Source: Photobacterium proteolyticum (GTDB taxonomy: Bacteria; Pseudomonadota; Gammaproteobacteria; Enterobacterales; Vibrionaceae). From it: a DNA stretch of 64,000 nucleotides. Within the stretch, counting starts at the first letter, position 1, and the number at the start of each line of letters is the position of its first letter. The translations under genes and the position numbers were made by a program. Shown piece after piece: positions 1 through 10,234 of this stretch. The DNA lies in NCBI RefSeq assembly GCF_001939735.1, contig NZ_MJIL01000085.1:125009-189008 (forward strand), written 5' to 3'. The notes below the pieces were generated by a model that searched no databases, was not told where the DNA came from, and worked only from the letters and a program-made list of their open reading frames with translations.

Positions 1-2023
1 CTGCATTGAACTGGTAGTCATTTCTTGTTGCTTCAAACAAGCGCAGAACATTCTGATGGGTCTGCAACACGCCTTTTGGTTGCCCTGTGGTACCTGAGGT
101 ATAAATAACGTAAGCAAGATGAGAGCTGTTGACCTTAGAAGATAAATTATCATCGGAAAATTCACAGCCCGTGCCGTCATCAACCGCAATCAGCAGCGGC
201 GGGTGATTAAGCGAAGAAATGATACCATCCAGTCTGCCAAACTGGCTTCGCTGGGTTAATACCAGGGCGGTCCGGGCATCTTCGAGCATGAACTGGGTAC
301 GCTCAACCGGCGCTTTGGGGTCGATTGGCAAATAGGCACCGCCGGCCTTGAGCACAGCCAGCATACTCACTACCATATCGATACTGCGCTCAATGCAGAG
401 GCCTATCAAGGTATCGGGGGATAGTGGTTCGCCTGCGGCTTGATACGTATCTCTGATCCGTCTTGCCAAATGATTGGCTTTTTTATTCAACTCATCATAT
501 GAAAGGCGCTCCCCCTCAACAATCAAAGCTGTATTCGTTGGCGTCGCCTTCGCATGACACTCGACAAGCTGGTGCAGACAGTAATACTGATGCAATGCAC
601 CCGTTACCAACGGCTGTTTGTTGAGCTCAAATTCAGTATCAGAATTGAGTAGCAAAGGTATATCATCAACCCTGACATTTTCGTCAGCCACGACGACTTT
701 AAGCATGTTGATCACTCTGGAGATAAACTGGGCTATCTCCTGATGATCAAAACATTGGTTGAGGTAGTTAATCCTTAAGGCAAGCTTCTGATTACTCTGA
801 AAATCTATTAACCGAATTTGCAGTGGCTGAATATCGTACCGGCTACTTATCGAAATAATATCCATCTCGTGGTCAGTATCAGGGATGGGAACCGCGCCGT
901 GAGGGGCATTGCTGCCCTGAGGGCTGTTTTCAAACTTTTCATATAGCACATGAATGTCTGACAGGTGTCCCCCTTCATTATCTGACAGGCGGGCTATATG
1001 GCTAGCCGGGAAACGGCTGTGGCGAAAACTTCTGGTTAATTGTCCGGCGACCTGACGGGCATAGTCATTAAAGCGCTCTCCCGGCAAAATATTGCAAACC
1101 ATCGGAATAATATTCGAAAACATCCCAATCACTTGCTGACTCTTTTTATTGGTACGGCCATGGACTGCAGTGCCCAACACAACATCTTCTTTTCCGAGTG
1201 TTCGCCCGAAATAAATACTCACAACCCCAGTTAACAAAGCCAGCAGACTAATGCCCTGGTCATCACAATAGTGTTCCAGTTGACGGGACAGGCAGGCGGC
1301 CAATTCACAGCGAGACTCGCCGCTACCCGCTTCTTGATAATACCGGGGAAGGCGAGTCACTTCGTTGCTATCTAACAATCGCTGCCAGTATTCCTTGCTC
1401 CTTTGATAGCGTGAAGAACCCAGAAACTCCCGCATACTGATGACTTGCTCACGGTATTGAGGCAGGTAATCCAGCCATAAAAGCGACTTATCGTGACGAA
1501 GACAATCGTAAACCTGGTGGAACCACTCGAACAGGCGGTAGACGCCTAGCCCGTCGATAAAGAGGTGATGAAACCGCAACACTAAGTAGTATCTCTTTTC
1601 TTCAACTTTCAGTAAGGCAACTTGATGCCTTTCACCATGAATAACATCCATAGGCGTGTCGAACTGCTCACGGACCCAGTGTACGGCACAATCATGTGGT
1701 GATGACGATCCTGAGAAATCATAGTACTCCACAGCAACACGGTCCGACGAAGGATCCAGGATATATTGGCGGGGTAAGTGATCATCGCCTGAAGTCAATG
1801 AATACCTCAGCGCATCTACTTTCTCATAGAGGTACTGCCATGCCTGACGCATTGTTTTAAGGTCATAGGCGTTTTCTATTACCTGATATCCACCGATGTT
1901 GTACATTGGGTTATCAGGGTGAAGTTGCTGATCAAAATAAACCGTCTCTTGAGCTGGATGCAAAAGAAAGACATCACCATCAAGGTGATATTCATTGATA
2001 TTGGATAATTCCGACTTACTCAC
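1..2023 (-). CDS. Non-ribosomal peptide synthetase, 5' part (condensation + adenylation domains), truncated by window edge
   Basis: About 674 N-terminal residues of a multidomain peptide synthetase are visible; the rest lies beyond the left edge. The start is GTG at 2023, preceded by AAAGGGAG. Residues about 15-430 form a condensation domain with the catalytic HHLFIDG (HHxxxDG) at about 152-158. An adenylation domain follows, with an LKAGGAYLPIDP core and the ATP-binding YTSGTTGQPKG loop at about 641-651. Beginning directly with a C domain suggests an elongation module that receives an acyl or aminoacyl donor from another protein. The substrate code residues are outside the window, so the amino acid cannot be predicted. 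A methyltransferase lies 177 nt upstream on the same strand and may belong to the same pathway. The product could be a siderophore or another peptide; I saw no Fur box in front of it. Confidence 0.9.
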   Translation of the reverse strand, partial: MSKSELSNINEYHLDGDVFLLHPAQETVYFDQQLHPDNPMYNIGGYQVIENAYDLKTMRQAWQYLYEKVDALRYSLTSGDDHLPRQYILDPSSDRVAVEYYDFSGSSSPHDCAVHWVREQFDTPMDVIHGERHQVALLKVEEKRYYLVLRFHHLFIDGLGVYRLFEWFHQVYDCLRHDKSLLWLDYLPQYREQVISMREFLGSSRYQRSKEYWQRLLDSNEVTRLPRYYQEAGSGESRCELAACLSRQLEHYCDDQGISLLALLTGVVSIYFGRTLGKEDVVLGTAVHGRTNKKSQQVIGMFSNIIPMVCNILPGERFNDYARQVAGQLTRSFRHSRFPASHIARLSDNEGGHLSDIHVLYEKFENSPQGSNAPHGAVPIPDTDHEMDIISISSRYDIQPLQIRLIDFQSNQKLALRINYLNQCFDHQEIAQFISRVINMLKVVVADENVRVDDIPLLLNSDTEFELNKQPLVTGALHQYYCLHQLVECHAKATPTNTALIVEGERLSYDELNKKANHLARRIRDTYQAAGEPLSPDTLIGLCIERSIDMVVSMLAVLKAGGAYLPIDPKAPVERTQFMLEDARTALVLTQRSQFGRLDGIISSLNHPPLLIAVDDGTGCEFSDDNLSSKVNSSHLAYVIYTSGTTGQPKGVLQTHQNVLRLFEATRNDYQFNA

Positions 2024-2200
2024 GTTAACTCCCTTTATTACCTTTACCGGAAATTAACTATTAACGCCAATACCACTACTTTAGAAATACCATCAAGCAA
2101 TTAATAGTTATTATTAAAAAGAATATAATGGCCTCGCAACAGATAAACTTAAACGCCCTCATTCAATACGAATATAAGATAAGCACGAAGCCATAACGTT

Positions 2201-2806
2201 TTAGCTATTATTAATAGGCCTTAACACTTTGCATTGCCAAGCACTTCCCTTCCCATTTTTAACTGTAGTTTTATCGATAATTTCAAAACTGGTTTGAACC
2301 TTGTTCCACATTATTTTGTCAATCCAAAGTTGCTTGAACAATGATATGATTACAATTCCATTTGGCTTTAAGTATTCTTTCAAGCGTTCAACCAGCTTTT
2401 CTGGATTATTTATGCAGTTAAGGCTCTCACAAAACACAATACAGTCGTACTTCCTATCCGGCTGGTAGGCATGCGCATCGGCTTGCTCAAAGAAGGTTTT
2501 CTCATCTTCCCTCTTAGACCTGGCGTTCTCTATTGCCGTATCAGAAAAATCAATACCCTTATAATAATTATAGTCCGACGAGCTCAGCTCACGATTAAGG
2601 ACACCTTCACCACAACCTACATCTAAAATATCAGCGTTAGGTTTAAAGAAATTTATATAACCACGAATAACATTGTAGTGTGCTAACTCATCTAATTGAT
2701 GAAGGTGATTCCACTGGTTATTTTTATATTGTTCTTCCCACGTTGTTTGTTCCGGCTGAAAACCTCTCATGCCTAATAATGTCTGAATGAATTCTTTAAC
2801 TTTCAT
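2201..2806 (-). CDS. Class I SAM-dependent methyltransferase
   Basis: A 201-residue protein with a Rossmann-type methyltransferase fold. Motif I, DVGCGEG, is at residues 62-68, an acidic residue of motif II lies in KGIDFSD, and a later CESLNCI stretch fits motif IV. It has no signal peptide or membrane segment. The ATG at 2806 follows GGGGGAG at good spacing; an in-frame extension upstream to 2842 lacks such a site. It lies upstream of the peptide synthetase on the same strand, 177 nt apart, so modification of the peptide product is possible but is inferred from position only. The substrate is unknown; small-molecule methylation is typical for this family (Methyltransf_11/25-like). Confidence 0.75.
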   Translation of the reverse strand: MKVKEFIQTLLGMRGFQPEQTTWEEQYKNNQWNHLHQLDELAHYNVIRGYINFFKPNADILDVGCGEGVLNRELSSSDYNYYKGIDFSDTAIENARSKREDEKTFFEQADAHAYQPDRKYDCIVFCESLNCINNPEKLVERLKEYLKPNGIVIISLFKQLWIDKIMWNKVQTSFEIIDKTTVKNGKGSAWQCKVLRPINNS

Positions 2807-3109
2807 GGCTCCCCCAACGTTAAATATAATCCGTATGAGCATTCAATTATGCACATTTCACTATCGATTGATTTGACAGTTTTATGTATTTGCGAGTCAT
2901 TTCATGCAAACAGTGAAACTTGTTGATAAGCTATAATTATTGCTAATTAACTGCATACAATTAGCAAACAATCAAAACAACAATATTTTATTGTTATTCT
3001 CATCAACTCGTAACAATCAGGGAATTAAAGCGTCAAGAATGTCGTCTGAAATATATCTATATCCAAGCATTGGCAAAGGGAAACTGACACTTTCATTTAC
3101 CACATATAC
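2807..3109. other. AT-rich intergenic stretch
   Basis: About 300 AT-rich bases between the methyltransferase start and the deaD terminator. It should hold the methyltransferase promoter. I see no recognisable operator. The plus-strand reading frame that crosses this stretch into deaD is a shadow of the Arg/Gly-rich 3' end of deaD. Confidence 0.5.
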
Positions 3110-3138
3110 AAAAAAACCGGGCAAAAGCCCGGTTTTCT
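3110..3138 (-). terminator. Rho-independent terminator of deaD
   Basis: Perfect 8-bp stem AACCGGGC/GCCCGGTT with an AAAA loop, followed on the minus strand by a run of eight T. It sits 15-45 nt after the deaD stop codon. Confidence 0.9.
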
Positions 3139-3153
3139 TTAATACGCTAGTGA

Positions 3154-5049
3154 TTAAGCTTCGTAGCGAGGCTTACGGTCACGGCGTGGACGGTCTGCTG
3201 AACCATGGTTGCGTTCACCACGGTAGCTGCCACGGTTGTCGCCACCACGGTTGCGATCAAAGCGACGCTCGCCATCACGACGACCACGACCACCTTCACG
3301 GTTGCCATCACGGTTGCCACGGTAGCCACCACGATTGCCGTCACGACCACCACCGCCACCACGACGGTGCTCACGAAGTACCTCGCCTTCGACAACAACA
3401 GCTTTCACGTCGTTTTGGCGAATGCGTAGCTTCTTAAGCTGTGCAGATACTTCTGCTGTCATCTTCTTAGGAAGCTGAACATAAGTGTGCTCTGGCGCTA
3501 GCTTGATAGCACCGATGAACTCTTTGCTCAGGCCTAGTTCGTTCGCAATAGCACCAACGATATCTTTAACCTGTACACCTTGCTCACGGCCAACCTGAAG
3601 CTGGTAAGTATCCCAGTCAGCATTGTTGTAAGAACGACGTTCACGACGCTCACCACGCTCTCCACCTCGGTCGTCACGACGACGCTCACGACGCTGCTTG
3701 TCACGCTCGATAGCAGCAATCATTGGATCCGGACCTTTGTAGAACAGTGGACGGTTACCCTGCTGGCGCTGAAGCAGCATAGCCGCTAGCGTTGCCGCAT
3801 CAACTTCAATTGTTTCTTGTAGCTTTTCTACAAGCTCAACGAACGCTTCTACACTTGTTTGCTCTTTCTGAGCAGCAAGCTCCTGACCAAGACGGTTCAG
3901 ACGAGCTTCGGCAACAGCATCACGTAGTGGAAGCTGAATTTCTTCCATGCGAGATTTAGTTACGCGCTCGATAGTGCGCAGCATACGGATCTGGTTTGTA
4001 CGAACAAGCAAAATAGCTTTACCTGTACGTCCAGCACGACCGGTACGACCGATACGGTGAATATACGACTCAACGTCGAACGGAATATCGTAGTTGAATA
4101 CGTGCGTAATACGCGGCACATCAAGACCACGAGCGACAACATCAGTTGCAACCAGGATATCGATAACGCCTTTCTTGATATGATCAACAGTACGCTCACG
4201 TAGCGACTGAGGGATATCACCGTGTAGTGCAGCCGCTTTGAAGCCGCGAGCAGATAGCCAGTCAGCCAAGCGCTCGGTATCTTGACGAGTACGTACGAAT
4301 ACGATTGACGCATCAGTTTCTTGAGTTTCAAGAAGACGGCTCATTGCTTCGTCTTTCTCGACACCTTTCACTACCCAGAACTGCTGCTCTACCTGAGAAA
4401 CAGTACGGTTTTCACCTGCAACGTCGATACGAGCCGGGCTACGAAGGAAACGGTCAACAATCTCTTTAACCATTGGAGGCATAGTTGCAGAGAACAGTAC
4501 GCGCTGTGCTGACTCTGGTGCTTGCTCCATGATCCAGGTAACGTCGTCAACGAAACCCATTTTTAGCATTTCATCAGCTTCATCAAGTACAAAAGTGTGT
4601 ACTTCATCAAGGTGCAGACGGTCACGAGTGATTAGATCTTTTACACGACCTGGAGTACCAACAACGATGTGAGCACCAGACTTAAGCGCACGCATCTGAT
4701 CAACGATAGATGCACCACCGTAGATTTCCAGTACCTTAAGGCCCTTGATGTTCTGACCTAGCGTTTTAATTTCTGCAGCCACCTGGATCGCAAGCTCACG
4801 GGTCGGAGCCATAACGATTGCCTGTGGTTTGTGCTGACCTAGGTCAAGCTTGTTCAGAAGCGGTAGAGAGAACGCTGCTGTTTTACCAGTACCTGTCTGA
4901 GCTTTACCTAGCGCATCGGTACCAGTAAGTAGAAGAGGAATTGACGCCGCCTGAATAGGGGTCGGCGCAACGAAGCCCATTGAGTCAAGTGCGGATAGTA
5001 GTGTGTCGGCCAGTTCTAACTGGCGAAATTCTGTAACAGATTCTTGCAT
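3154..5049 (-). CDS. deaD: DEAD-box ATP-dependent RNA helicase DeaD/CsdA
   Basis: A 631-residue helicase that unwinds RNA duplexes in ribosome assembly and mRNA turnover, especially in the cold. Visible motifs are a Q motif near residue 30, Walker A AQTGTGKT at 50-57, the DEAD box (LDEADEML), SAT (LFSATMP) and the helicase C-terminal HRIGRTGRAGRTG. After about residue 470 come a CsdA-type RNA-binding domain and a disordered tail rich in RGG/RDG repeats. The length matches E. coli DeaD (about 629 residues). The ATG at 5049 gives the family N-terminus MQESVTEFRQL; the in-frame extension to 5127 has no homologous look. The tail's repeats create long false frames on the opposite strand. Confidence 0.95.
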   Translation of the reverse strand: MQESVTEFRQLELADTLLSALDSMGFVAPTPIQAASIPLLLTGTDALGKAQTGTGKTAAFSLPLLNKLDLGQHKPQAIVMAPTRELAIQVAAEIKTLGQNIKGLKVLEIYGGASIVDQMRALKSGAHIVVGTPGRVKDLITRDRLHLDEVHTFVLDEADEMLKMGFVDDVTWIMEQAPESAQRVLFSATMPPMVKEIVDRFLRSPARIDVAGENRTVSQVEQQFWVVKGVEKDEAMSRLLETQETDASIVFVRTRQDTERLADWLSARGFKAAALHGDIPQSLRERTVDHIKKGVIDILVATDVVARGLDVPRITHVFNYDIPFDVESYIHRIGRTGRAGRTGKAILLVRTNQIRMLRTIERVTKSRMEEIQLPLRDAVAEARLNRLGQELAAQKEQTSVEAFVELVEKLQETIEVDAATLAAMLLQRQQGNRPLFYKGPDPMIAAIERDKQRRERRRDDRGGERGERRERRSYNNADWDTYQLQVGREQGVQVKDIVGAIANELGLSKEFIGAIKLAPEHTYVQLPKKMTAEVSAQLKKLRIRQNDVKAVVVEGEVLREHRRGGGGGRDGNRGGYRGNRDGNREGGRGRRDGERRFDRNRGGDNRGSYRGERNHGSADRPRRDRKPRYEA

Positions 5050-5262
5050 TGGGATCCCAATATGTAATCTAACTTTAAGCGGGGCCCCTTTAACTTTAAA
5101 CGGTTCTGCAACAGCAACCACAAGCATGGGCCTCGACGATTTGAGGCGCGCATTGTGCGCTATTACTCGATAAAATGCCAGAAAAAATTGAGCGTTGTCA
5201 CAAATTAACTTTCAAAAACCTATTTATTGAACAATAAGCTTGTCAGTTAAACATGTTTCACA

Positions 5263-6954
5263 TTATTTAGGGTCTACATTTTGTTCATCCCATTGATAAA
5301 ACTGATCTCTGCCGCATTTCTTGGCCATATATAAGGCGCGATCAGCTCCCTCAATCAATCTGTCAGCCTCGGATAAACCATCTGGAGTGAGCGTATGATA
5401 ACCAAGACTGATTGTTACCTTCCCTTTTTCAACGCCTTCATGGGTAAGTGCCAACTGACCAACAGCCGCCTGCAGCTCAGCAGCGACAGCCCTCGCTCTT
5501 TGTGTATCCGTGTTTGGCAACAAACAGGCGAACTCCTCACCACCATAGCGAGTAAAGAGTGATTTTTTATACGCTTCCACCAGTTTTTCCAAAGAAATCG
5601 CGATTTTTCTTAAGCAATGATCCCCTTCCAGATGTCCGTAAGTATCATTAAATAGCTTGAAATGATCGACATCTATCATGATCAAACTGAGTGGCTCCTG
5701 ATTCTCAAGGGCTTTTTTCCAGTCGCGAGCCAGCGTCAAATCAAACAGGCGCCGGTTGGCAACGCCTGTCAATCCATCCTGCATCGACCATTGCTCCAAG
5801 CGCCGGTTGACATCGCCAAGTGCCCGGTTGGTTTCCCGCAGCTCGGTTGTTCGCTTTAACACCCGCTCTTCCAGCTGAGCATTAAGGCTGGTGAGTTGCT
5901 CATGGTTGCGCTTGATAACTATTTGCTGTCCCAATGCAACACCAAACAATTTGAGTATCTCTTTTTGGTGCTCAGTTAACCCACGCTGGTTTATCAGGTT
6001 GTCTGCCGCCAGCCAGCCGATGCACTCATCACCATTCCACATCGCGATCATTGCATTCCAGCCAGTGCCAACCTGCTTGGTACCAAAATAGAGGGGTGCA
6101 TTTTCTTTTACAACGACATGATCTTTACGGCTCAGCGCTTCATTCACCAATGGATGGTCAGGAATGGGGCTGGTAAAATCAGAACGCTGCACAAGATTAC
6201 CGTCCGGATCCGTACCGTAAGTTCCCTGCATCGTGTTCTTGCTAAAGTCAGTCAGGAAGATCGCCATCCGGTCAATGGCCAGGTTCTTTCTTCCTAGCAA
6301 AATGGCATCGTGATAGAGCTGGTCGAGATCGCTCGCTTTCGACAAGGCCAGTGTCAGCTCTTGCAAGCGTCTCAATAATGACAAGTATTCACTGATTGAG
6401 TGTTTGCGAACCTCCAGCTCGGCTTCAACACTACGCCGGGTCAGGTGGTGATCGAGCGACTCCTTTCGCAACACGCGGGCACTAATATCTGATGCGAGTA
6501 TTAGCAACAGGTTATTGAGGTATTCTTCACCCGCTTCGAAAAAGTGGGGTTCCTGAGTCTCTGCATAGATAAACCCAATGTTGCTGCCATGCATCGTGAT
6601 CGGCAATAGCAGCTGAAACCATTCACTATCACTTTCTTGCCAGAACGCTTTATACGGCTTATCCACATACGCGCTGACAAAACGCCCTTTATCTTTGGCC
6701 TGTTTCAGCAGCTTTGTCGGTACTCCGTTGTAGTCCTCAAGGGAAAGCGTGGTGAAGTAGTACTTAAAATCTTCATCCACTAAGCTCGACAGCACTTTTG
6801 TCTGGTAATTTTGCTCGACCATCAGTGTAAGATAGCTAAACTTAAGCTCACGGCTTAAGGCCGATAACAAACATCGGCACCACTGCTCCATGTCTGCCTC
6901 ACGAGCCAGCACATCCACGAGCTGATCAAATGTCTTTTTCACTCTTACAACCAT
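5263..6954 (-). CDS. GAF-like sensor diguanylate cyclase (GGDEF)
   Basis: About 563 residues and soluble. The N-terminal 150 residues look like a degenerate sensor domain, followed by a GAF-like domain (about 195-340), a coiled-coil linker (LNAQLEERVLKRTTELRETN region) and a C-terminal GGDEF domain. The active-site motif GGEEF is at residues 471-475, preceded by RY, so cyclisation of GTP to c-di-GMP is likely. The usual RxxD product-inhibition site five residues before the motif is absent (YKKS instead). The start is uncertain: the ATG at 6954 has AGGAAGG 11 nt upstream, a GTG lies 12 nt further in, and the frame is open back to 7089. It ends about 130 nt upstream of the deaD 5' end on the same strand and is divergent from rnb. 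The signal sensed is unknown. Confidence 0.85.
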   Translation of the reverse strand: MVVRVKKTFDQLVDVLAREADMEQWCRCLLSALSRELKFSYLTLMVEQNYQTKVLSSLVDEDFKYYFTTLSLEDYNGVPTKLLKQAKDKGRFVSAYVDKPYKAFWQESDSEWFQLLLPITMHGSNIGFIYAETQEPHFFEAGEEYLNNLLLILASDISARVLRKESLDHHLTRRSVEAELEVRKHSISEYLSLLRRLQELTLALSKASDLDQLYHDAILLGRKNLAIDRMAIFLTDFSKNTMQGTYGTDPDGNLVQRSDFTSPIPDHPLVNEALSRKDHVVVKENAPLYFGTKQVGTGWNAMIAMWNGDECIGWLAADNLINQRGLTEHQKEILKLFGVALGQQIVIKRNHEQLTSLNAQLEERVLKRTTELRETNRALGDVNRRLEQWSMQDGLTGVANRRLFDLTLARDWKKALENQEPLSLIMIDVDHFKLFNDTYGHLEGDHCLRKIAISLEKLVEAYKKSLFTRYGGEEFACLLPNTDTQRARAVAAELQAAVGQLALTHEGVEKGKVTISLGYHTLTPDGLSEADRLIEGADRALYMAKKCGRDQFYQWDEQNVDPK

Positions 6955-7354
6955 AACTACGCGAACCTTCCTCGGGTGACTGGTGTGCTGAACACATCTT
7001 TTCTTTATAACAAGTACCTTAATTACCAGAAAGTCACAAATGGTGTAACCATTATTTCCAAGACTGTGACTAGATACACTTAGAACCAACCGAATATCAG
7101 CCCATTAGTCTAATTATCCTTCGGCCTATATCAAAACAGTCAGTTTCACCCCAAATTTTGGATCATTAGTCATACATTTCCAGAAATCTCCTAACTCTCT
7201 GTGGAGAGTAGGCAGAGTGAATGTTCTTGCAGCCACAAGCCCGTTAAATCTTTCACGAAATGCAGTCTTTGGTAGGAGCGTGGCAGGTATAGCGCTTGGT
7301 TTTAACGCATGAAGGCCTTATAGTGTGTTCGTTCACAATCTGAGACCGGGCATA
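6955..7354. other. Divergent intergenic region between GGDEF gene and rnb
   Basis: About 400 bases that must contain the two divergent promoters. I see no clear operator. A GTG-initiated 10-residue extension of rnb overlaps the right end but is not needed. Confidence 0.4.
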
Positions 7355-9364
7355 ATGTTTCAAGACAATCCATTATTAGCACAGCTTAAAAAACAAATTC
7401 AGGAAACCCTTCCAAAAAAAGAGGGCAATATCAAAGCAACAGACCGTGGCTTTGGCTTCCTGGAAACAGACAACAAAGAAAGCTTCTTCATTCCGCCAAC
7501 TTATATGAAAAATGTCATGCACGGCGACCGTGTTGTGGCAGTAATCCGTACTGAAAAAGAGCGGGAAGTTGCTGAGCCTCAGGAACTGGTTGAACAGTTC
7601 ATGACTCGCTTTATTGGCCGTGTAAAACTGATCCGCGACCGCCTGAATGTGATACCGGATCACCCGCAACTAAAAGATGCGATCAAAGCACGCGCTATCA
7701 AAGGCCTAAATCCAGAACTATTGAAAGAAGGTGACTGGGTTGTCGCTAACTTGACTCGCCACCCACTGGTTGGCGACAACAAAACGTTCTTTTGTGAAAT
7801 CCAAGAAAAAATCACAGACAGCAATGACAAAATTGCGCCGTGGTGGGTAACACTAGCCCGCCATGAGCTACCAAACGCAGAGCCAGCCCCTCAAGACAGC
7901 TGGAGCATGCTCGAAGAAGAGCTGGAACGCCGAGACCTTACTGATCTGCCTTTCATTACTATCGATGGTGAATCCACCAAAGATATGGATGATGCCCTCT
8001 ATACTATCGCCAAAGATGATGGCAGCTATGAGATCACGATTGCTATTGCCGATCCGACATCTTACATCGCTGTTGGCGATAAAATGGATGACGAGGCACG
8101 CCAGCGCGGCTTTACCATCTACCTGCCGGGTCGAAACATCCCGATGCTTCCAAGGGAGCTGAGTGACGAACTCTGTTCGTTGATTGAAAACGAGAAACGA
8201 CCGGCGATCTGCTGCCGTGTAACCATTAATGCAGATGGTGTTATCCAAGACGATATTGCCTTCTTTGCGGCATGGATTAAGTCTCAGGCTCGATTGGCTT
8301 ATGACAAGGTATCAGATCTGATCGAACACGGTCAGTGCGAGGACTGGGCACCAAACGCTGTCATCGCGGAGCAGGTCGATGCACTGCATGGCTTTGCCAA
8401 TGCGCGCAGCGAGTGGCGGGCCAACAACGCCGTTGTCTTTCCGGATCGTCCGGATTATCGCTTTGAGCTTAGCGAAGATAACGACGTAGTTGCGATTCAC
8501 ACCGATCCTCGTCGTACCGCAAACCGTATGATCGAAGAAGCGATGATCACGGCGAATATTTGTGCAGGTCGTGTGCTGCAAGAGAAGTTCGGCATGGGTG
8601 TCTTCAACTACCACAATGGCTTCAATCCTGAAAAACTGGATACCGCAATGGACTTCCTGCAAAACGCAGAAGCGCCATTCGAGAAAGAAGAACTGACTTC
8701 GCTAGACGGTTTCAGTGCCCTGCGTCGCTGGTTAAATGCCCAGGAGACTATGTATCTCGATAACCGCCTTCGCAAGTTCCAGGCATACAGCGAAGTAGGC
8801 AACAAGCCAGCTCCTCATTATGCAATGGGACTCGATGTGTACGCGACATGGACATCCCCAATCCGTAAGTACGGTGACATGATTAACCATCGCCTACTTA
8901 AAGCGGTTATTTCGGGTGCCGAGCCGACTCAGACCCCGGATGACTCTGTTGGAGAAGAGATTGCCACTCACCGCCGCCGCCATCGCATGGCCGAGCGTGA
9001 TGTCTCTGATTGGCTATACGTACGCCTGCTTAAGGATGCAGTGAAGGAAGAAACCGTCTTTACCGCCGAAATCTTTGACATCAACCGCGCCGGTATGCGC
9101 GTACGCTTGTTGGAGAACGGTGCGGCAGCATTCATCCCGGCTCCGCTTATCCTCGATAACAAGCAGCGAATAGAATGTAACAGTGATCTGGGTATCATCA
9201 ACATCGATAAGGTCAAAGAGTATCAGCTCGGTGACTCTTTCGAAGTGAAACTGACAGAAGTGCGTAGTGTAACCCGCCAGCTGGTTGCCAAGCCGCTGAA
9301 AGAGTTCCCGGCTCCAGTTGCCGAAGGCGAGAACACTGTTCAGCCGTCGGAAGAAAAAGCCTAA
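7355..9364 (+). CDS. rnb: Exoribonuclease II
   Basis: A 669-residue 3'-to-5' single-strand exoribonuclease that degrades mRNA processively. The sequence is collinear with E. coli RNase II: the N-terminus [12 protein letters not shown] is identical, followed by two cold-shock RNA-binding domains, then the RNB catalytic domain with the acidic cluster in [14 protein letters not shown], and a C-terminal S1 domain (about 555-640). The ATG at 7355 is chosen from this match; an in-frame GTG at 7325 would add ten unlike residues. It is monocistronic, with its own terminator just downstream. The short polar extension after the S1 domain is ordinary for vibrios. Confidence 0.97.
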   Translation: MFQDNPLLAQLKKQIQETLPKKEGNIKATDRGFGFLETDNKESFFIPPTYMKNVMHGDRVVAVIRTEKEREVAEPQELVEQFMTRFIGRVKLIRDRLNVIPDHPQLKDAIKARAIKGLNPELLKEGDWVVANLTRHPLVGDNKTFFCEIQEKITDSNDKIAPWWVTLARHELPNAEPAPQDSWSMLEEELERRDLTDLPFITIDGESTKDMDDALYTIAKDDGSYEITIAIADPTSYIAVGDKMDDEARQRGFTIYLPGRNIPMLPRELSDELCSLIENEKRPAICCRVTINADGVIQDDIAFFAAWIKSQARLAYDKVSDLIEHGQCEDWAPNAVIAEQVDALHGFANARSEWRANNAVVFPDRPDYRFELSEDNDVVAIHTDPRRTANRMIEEAMITANICAGRVLQEKFGMGVFNYHNGFNPEKLDTAMDFLQNAEAPFEKEELTSLDGFSALRRWLNAQETMYLDNRLRKFQAYSEVGNKPAPHYAMGLDVYATWTSPIRKYGDMINHRLLKAVISGAEPTQTPDDSVGEEIATHRRRHRMAERDVSDWLYVRLLKDAVKEETVFTAEIFDINRAGMRVRLLENGAAAFIPAPLILDNKQRIECNSDLGIINIDKVKEYQLGDSFEVKLTEVRSVTRQLVAKPLKEFPAPVAEGENTVQPSEEKA

Positions 9365-9381
9365 TTCCTTTTTCATCATGC

Positions 9382-9409
9382 AAAGGGTCAGTCGTTACTG
9401 ACCCTTTTT
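9382..9409 (+). terminator. Rho-independent terminator of rnb
   Basis: Stem AAAGGGTCAGT/ACTGACCCTTT with a CGTT loop, followed by T residues, 18 nt after the rnb stop. Confidence 0.93.
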
Positions 9410-9508
9410 CATACTTACACCCAAGCCGCCTCCCTATACCGCTTTCTTTCTGGCTCAATCTTGTTACTCTTAGCCAATAATTATTTTAAGCAGTACATCG
9501 AGTCAGCA

Positions 9509-10066
9509 ATGTCAGACGCAGTTAAATCAAACGTTATTCAACATGTTCAACAATGGCTGGAAGACGTAGTCATTGGCCTCAATCTATGTCCTTTTGCCGC
9601 CAAGCCAAACCGCAACAAGCAGATCAAGATCCATGTTTGCGAAACCAAATCAGAAGAGCAGCTACTGGAAGATATCTACCAGCAGATCGTCATCCTGGAC
9701 GACACATCGCCCGAAGAGCTTGAAACCACGCTGGTTGCAGCCCCAAACCTGTTTGAACATTTTGATGACTACAACCAGTTTCTCAATCTGGTCGACGCCC
9801 TGATCATCCAGACAGGAAAAGAAGGGACCTATCAAATTGCTAGCTTCCATCCAGACTATTGTTTCCATGGAACTCAGCCAGACGATGCCGAAAACCTTAC
9901 CAATCGCTCTCCTTATCCGATCTTTCACCTGATCCGTGAAGCCAGCATGGAAAAAGTGCTGAAGCACTACCCGGATCCGGAAGGTATACCGGAACGAAAT
10001 ATTGAATGCGTAGAAGGTTTGTCCCCGGAACAGATTCGAAAATTATTTCCTTTTCTTATCAAGTAA
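9509..10066 (+). CDS. DUF1415 family protein
   Basis: A 185-residue cytosolic protein of the uncharacterised DUF1415 family. It shows the family's conserved stretches: VIGLNLCPFA with a Cys near the N-terminus, ASFHPDYCFHG in the middle, and NRSPYPIFHLIRE toward the C-terminus. The conserved His and Cys residues look like a metal or catalytic site, but no activity is established that I can name. The ATG at 9509 yields the usual MSDAVKSN-type start; a TTG 48 nt upstream is in frame but unsupported. It stands alone between the rnb terminator and a GGDEF gene. Confidence 0.8.
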   Translation: MSDAVKSNVIQHVQQWLEDVVIGLNLCPFAAKPNRNKQIKIHVCETKSEEQLLEDIYQQIVILDDTSPEELETTLVAAPNLFEHFDDYNQFLNLVDALIIQTGKEGTYQIASFHPDYCFHGTQPDDAENLTNRSPYPIFHLIREASMEKVLKHYPDPEGIPERNIECVEGLSPEQIRKLFPFLIK

Positions 10067-10234
10067 TTCTATTTAGTTACGATAAATAGATAACCAAGGG
10101 AGTTAAGGGAACTCCCTTGCCAGAAAGATAAGGGCTCATATTCTGCTATTTGTTCAGTGAGCCAGACTTTCTGACCAAAGGACGATGATTATTCGATTCG
10201 TGATAATGTGCCCTAATTAGAGAAACAGGTTGTA

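Noticed and set aside
2024..2200. Fur box upstream of the peptide synthetase
   Set aside because: The stretch is AT-rich but gives no convincing 7-1-7 palindrome; the only good Fur box found is at 50108.
2940..3437. Plus-strand frame encoding a His/Asp-rich 165-residue protein, and the Val/Ala/Thr-rich frames nearby
   Set aside because: They lie antisense to the Arg/Gly-rich tail of deaD. The odd composition is the complement of repeated CGT/GGT codons; no ribosome-binding site.
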